Source: Gammaproteobacteria bacterium UBA6968 (GTDB taxonomy: Bacteria; Pseudomonadota; Gammaproteobacteria; Pseudomonadales; Azotimanducaceae). From it: a stretch of DNA of 8,221 nt. The stretch is taken from NCBI GenBank assembly GCA_002450255.1, contig DJYW01000076.1, positions 1 to 8,221 on the forward strand, in the 5' to 3' direction. The stretch's first letter is position 1, and each line of letters starts with the position of its first letter. Below the pieces are notes generated by a model, which did not search any database, was not told the DNA's origin, and saw only the letters and a list, made by a program, of their open reading frames with translations. Position numbers and translations under genes: made by a program. This document shows positions 6,430 to 8,221 of this stretch, one piece after another.

Positions 6430-7974
6430 TTAGGTGATCGCTGGTTGCGAGGCATCAACGTATACATCCCGCAGGTTGCGCTTAAGCACTTTGCCGGTGG
6501 CGTTACGAGGCAGAGCCTCGATAAATTCTACCGTCGCAGGAACCTTAAACTTGGCGAGTTTACTGATGCAGTGCGCGATAACGTCGTCTGCTGTCAATGT
6601 TTGTCCTGGCTTCAGCACCACAACGGCCTTACCGGTTTCCCCCCAACGCTCGTCCGGCACTCCAATGATCGCAGCCTCCGCCAACTCTGTCAGCTGATAC
6701 AAAACGTTTTCAACTTCGGCAGGATAAACGTTTTCGCCACCTGAAATGTACATATCTTTCCAGCGATCGACTATGTAGATGAACCCTTCTTCGTCAAAGC
6801 GCGCGGCGTCACCGGTTTTTAGCCAACCGTCTACGAAGGATTTGGCTGTGGCTTCGGGATTATTCCAATAACCTGGGGTAATATTCGGACCACGAATCAA
6901 AAGCTCACCAACCTCTCCTCGCGGCAGCTCGGCACCCTCGTCATCAATGATCTTGATTTCTGTGTGCAGCAGGCATTTGCCGGCTGAACCGATCTTACGT
7001 AATGCGTCAGCAGCATCTAGCGCGGTGCCGCCCGGACTCGTTTCCGTCATACCCCAGCCTTGGATCAACGCTACACCACGGTCCATCCAGCCCTGTAATA
7101 TCGCCTCTGCACAAGGGGCGCCGCCAACGCCTGCGGTCTGCAAACGAGTTAAATCTGTTTCTGGAAATGCGGGGTGCTGCATCATGAACTGATATGGCGC
7201 GGGGACCGCAAAGAAGTGTGTGACGCCCAGAGCAGGATCGCCAATGATCTGCAACGCTCGACCCGGATCGAATTCACGCATCAACAGAATGCGTCCACCA
7301 GCGTGCAAAATCGGGTTCGCGTAGCAATTCATACCACCCGTGTGGAAAAGGGGCAACACAACAAGCTGTACCGCATCCGAATTAACCCCGGCAGGCATCC
7401 CCAGATTAACGGCATTAAAAAAGTTCATGGCATGAGTGATCATGGCGCCTTTGGGGTGACCCGTCGTGCCCGATGTGTACATGATCATCGCCACATCGTC
7501 GTGAGTCGAATCCACCGGGGTGTAATTCCCGCTCGAGTTAGCAAGTGCTTGCTCATAGGTGGTTTGCCGATTTTGTTCTTCAAGATCCAGACGCTTGGCG
7601 ATGCTACATAACGACAGCAATTCGTCCGCTTGTTGCGTAAAGCGGGTATCCACGATCAGCAGACTAGGCGTCGCATCATTTAGAATGTATTCCAGTTCTG
7701 CCACTGTTAATCGCCAGTTTAGCGGCAAGCAGATTGCGCCGATCTTTGAGCAGGCGAACTGGGCTTCAAAGGTTTCCGTGCAGTTGGGCGCCAACACGGC
7801 AACGCGATCTCCTTTACCAAGCCCCTGCTGCTGCATCCAATCCGCTAGCTGAGCGGCGCGAGCATCGAGCTCTCCGTAGGTTGTTTCATGCTGGTTATCT
7901 AAATCTACAATCGCGACCTTATGCGCACGCACGTTAGCGTGATAGGCCGTCCAGTCATAATACTTAACGCTCAT
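6430..7974 (-). CDS. AMP-forming acyl-CoA synthetase (fatty acid/organic acid CoA ligase)
   Basis: This 514-residue member of the ANL adenylate-forming superfamily is full length for the family. It activates a carboxylic acid with ATP to an acyl-adenylate and then to the CoA thioester in the cytoplasm. The P-loop YTSGTTGHPKG is at 166-176 and the A5 motif GWGMTETS at 306-313. The TGD motif is at 387-389, with D389 for ATP ribose, and R404 lies in VDRWKD. SGGENVYPAEVE follows as the hinge and start of the C-terminal domain, and the catalytic K495 is in PRNATGKVLKR. No signal peptide is present. A purine-rich site, AAGGGGGAGAG, directly precedes the ATG (7985-7975). Motifs fit medium- or long-chain and other organic acid ligases; the acid used cannot be told. 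As the only CoA-forming enzyme here, it is the likely entry step for a pathway involving the SDR and CoA-transferase. Confidence 0.94.
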   Translation of the reverse strand: MSVKYYDWTAYHANVRAHKVAIVDLDNQHETTYGELDARAAQLADWMQQQGLGKGDRVAVLAPNCTETFEAQFACSKIGAICLPLNWRLTVAELEYILNDATPSLLIVDTRFTQQADELLSLCSIAKRLDLEEQNRQTTYEQALANSSGNYTPVDSTHDDVAMIMYTSGTTGHPKGAMITHAMNFFNAVNLGMPAGVNSDAVQLVVLPLFHTGGMNCYANPILHAGGRILLMREFDPGRALQIIGDPALGVTHFFAVPAPYQFMMQHPAFPETDLTRLQTAGVGGAPCAEAILQGWMDRGVALIQGWGMTETSPGGTALDAADALRKIGSAGKCLLHTEIKIIDDEGAELPRGEVGELLIRGPNITPGYWNNPEATAKSFVDGWLKTGDAARFDEEGFIYIVDRWKDMYISGGENVYPAEVENVLYQLTELAEAAIIGVPDERWGETGKAVVVLKPGQTLTADDVIAHCISKLAKFKVPATVEFIEALPRNATGKVLKRNLRDVYVDASQPAIT

Positions 7975-8039
7975 CTCTCCCCCTTGGATTGTGTTAATGC
8001 ACTGTTACTGCAATCGTATGCCGGCTATTTGCCAGCCAG

Positions 8040-8069
8040 ACTATACCTTATCTGCTAGGTCCGTCTGAA
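8040..8069 (-). promoter_or_regulatory. Candidate sigma70-type promoter for the acyl-CoA synthetase
   Basis: On the minus strand, TATAGT (8045-8040) is a good -10 box, and TTCAGA (8069-8064) is a partial -35 match (4 of 6) at an 18-bp spacing. Transcription would begin about 60 bases before the ligase ATG. The call is made by eye from consensus only. Confidence 0.35.
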
Positions 8070-8074
8070 TGGAT

Positions 8075-8221
8075 TTATTGGTCCGCGGAGCGGCTCTTCA
8101 CCCAACGATCGACATCCTTTTGCTGCCCTCTTTCTTGTATTCTTTCTTGGATTCTCTCTCGGATACTTTCTTGCATTCTTTTTGACCCTCTTGGCCGTGC
8201 TCTTGGCCATCCTCTTGGCCA
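8075..8221 (-). CDS. Possible 3' end of an unidentified minus-strand gene, cut by the window edge
   Basis: One minus-strand frame is open from the right edge to a TAA at 8077-8075, giving 48 residues that include RERIQERIQERGQQK and end in VKSRSADQ. The other two minus-strand frames are also open through the repeat. One reads GQEDGQEHGQEG, a glycine/charged repeat like the tails of some Rpn-type nucleases. The other reads AKRMAKSTAKRVKK, a Lys/Ala-rich tail. The 12-bp repeat lacks stops in all these frames, so the correct frame cannot be chosen and the region may be non-coding. If a gene ends here, it lies about 100 bp upstream of the ligase on the same strand. Confidence 0.25.
   Translation of the reverse strand, partial: WPRGWPRARPRGSKRMQESIRERIQERIQERGQQKDVDRWVKSRSADQ
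8113..8220. repeat. Degenerate 12-bp tandem repeat at the window edge
   Basis: Read on the minus strand from 8220, nine 12-bp units keep exact phase with no insertions or deletions. Units 1-3 are GGCCAAGAG plus three variable bases. Units 4-8 drift to AAGAAAGAATNC-like forms, and unit 9 (8124-8113) is weak. An AAGA-like core stays at unit positions 5-8 in most copies. A 12-bp period equals four codons, which would give a four-residue protein repeat on either strand. The array probably continues beyond the window. Confidence 0.8.

Noticed and set aside
8101..8221. Plus-strand hydrophobic reading (FLGFSLGYFLAFF then LLAVLLAILLA) as a membrane protein start
   Set aside because: Hydrophobic Leu/Phe codons are the expected antisense of Lys/Glu-rich codons in the repeat, and no start codon with a ribosome binding site is in that frame.

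Overview
The window reads as chromosomal DNA from a Gram-negative bacterium, most likely a gammaproteobacterium. This rests on moderate GC content, clear Shine-Dalgarno sites, exported amidohydrolases with signal-type N-termini, and a gene set typical of heterotrophs that degrade lipids or organic acids. The species cannot be named from the sequence. There are no rRNA or tRNA genes, no CRISPR array and no recognisable transposase.

Layout. (1) Positions 1-124 hold no gene but carry three 13-bp tandem repeats. (2) Positions 125-2931, minus strand, hold a two-gene operon of amidohydrolases joined by an ATGA overlap. The upstream, first-translated protein keeps the HxH metal ligands. The downstream protein has lost them (Y101/Q103), so it looks like a non-catalytic or altered partner. 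(3) A gap of about 330 bp without a gene follows. (4) At 3263-4375, minus strand, is a class III (CaiB/BaiF) CoA-transferase or racemase that seems to lack about 45 residues near its C-terminal third. (5) Diverging from it at 4512-5291, plus strand, is a class II aldolase/adducin-family protein. (6) At 5366-6196, minus strand, is a short-chain dehydrogenase/reductase. A 233-bp gap upstream of it contains a perfect 18-bp palindrome. (7) At 6430-7974, minus strand, is an AMP-forming acyl-CoA synthetase with a candidate promoter. (8) The right edge carries a 12-bp tandem repeat, possibly the 3' end of an unidentified minus-strand gene cut off by the window.

Taken together, the ligase, SDR, aldolase-family protein and CoA-transferase make a plausible small catabolic module. 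A carboxylate would be activated to its CoA thioester, a hydroxyl group oxidised, a C-C bond cleaved or a related reaction performed, and CoA moved or a stereocentre inverted. The substrate is not visible from sequence. The exported amidohydrolase pair may be functionally separate. The least ordinary features are the paired intact/degenerate amidohydrolases, the shortened CoA-transferase, the 18-bp palindrome and the edge repeat. None of them amounts to a clearly new system.
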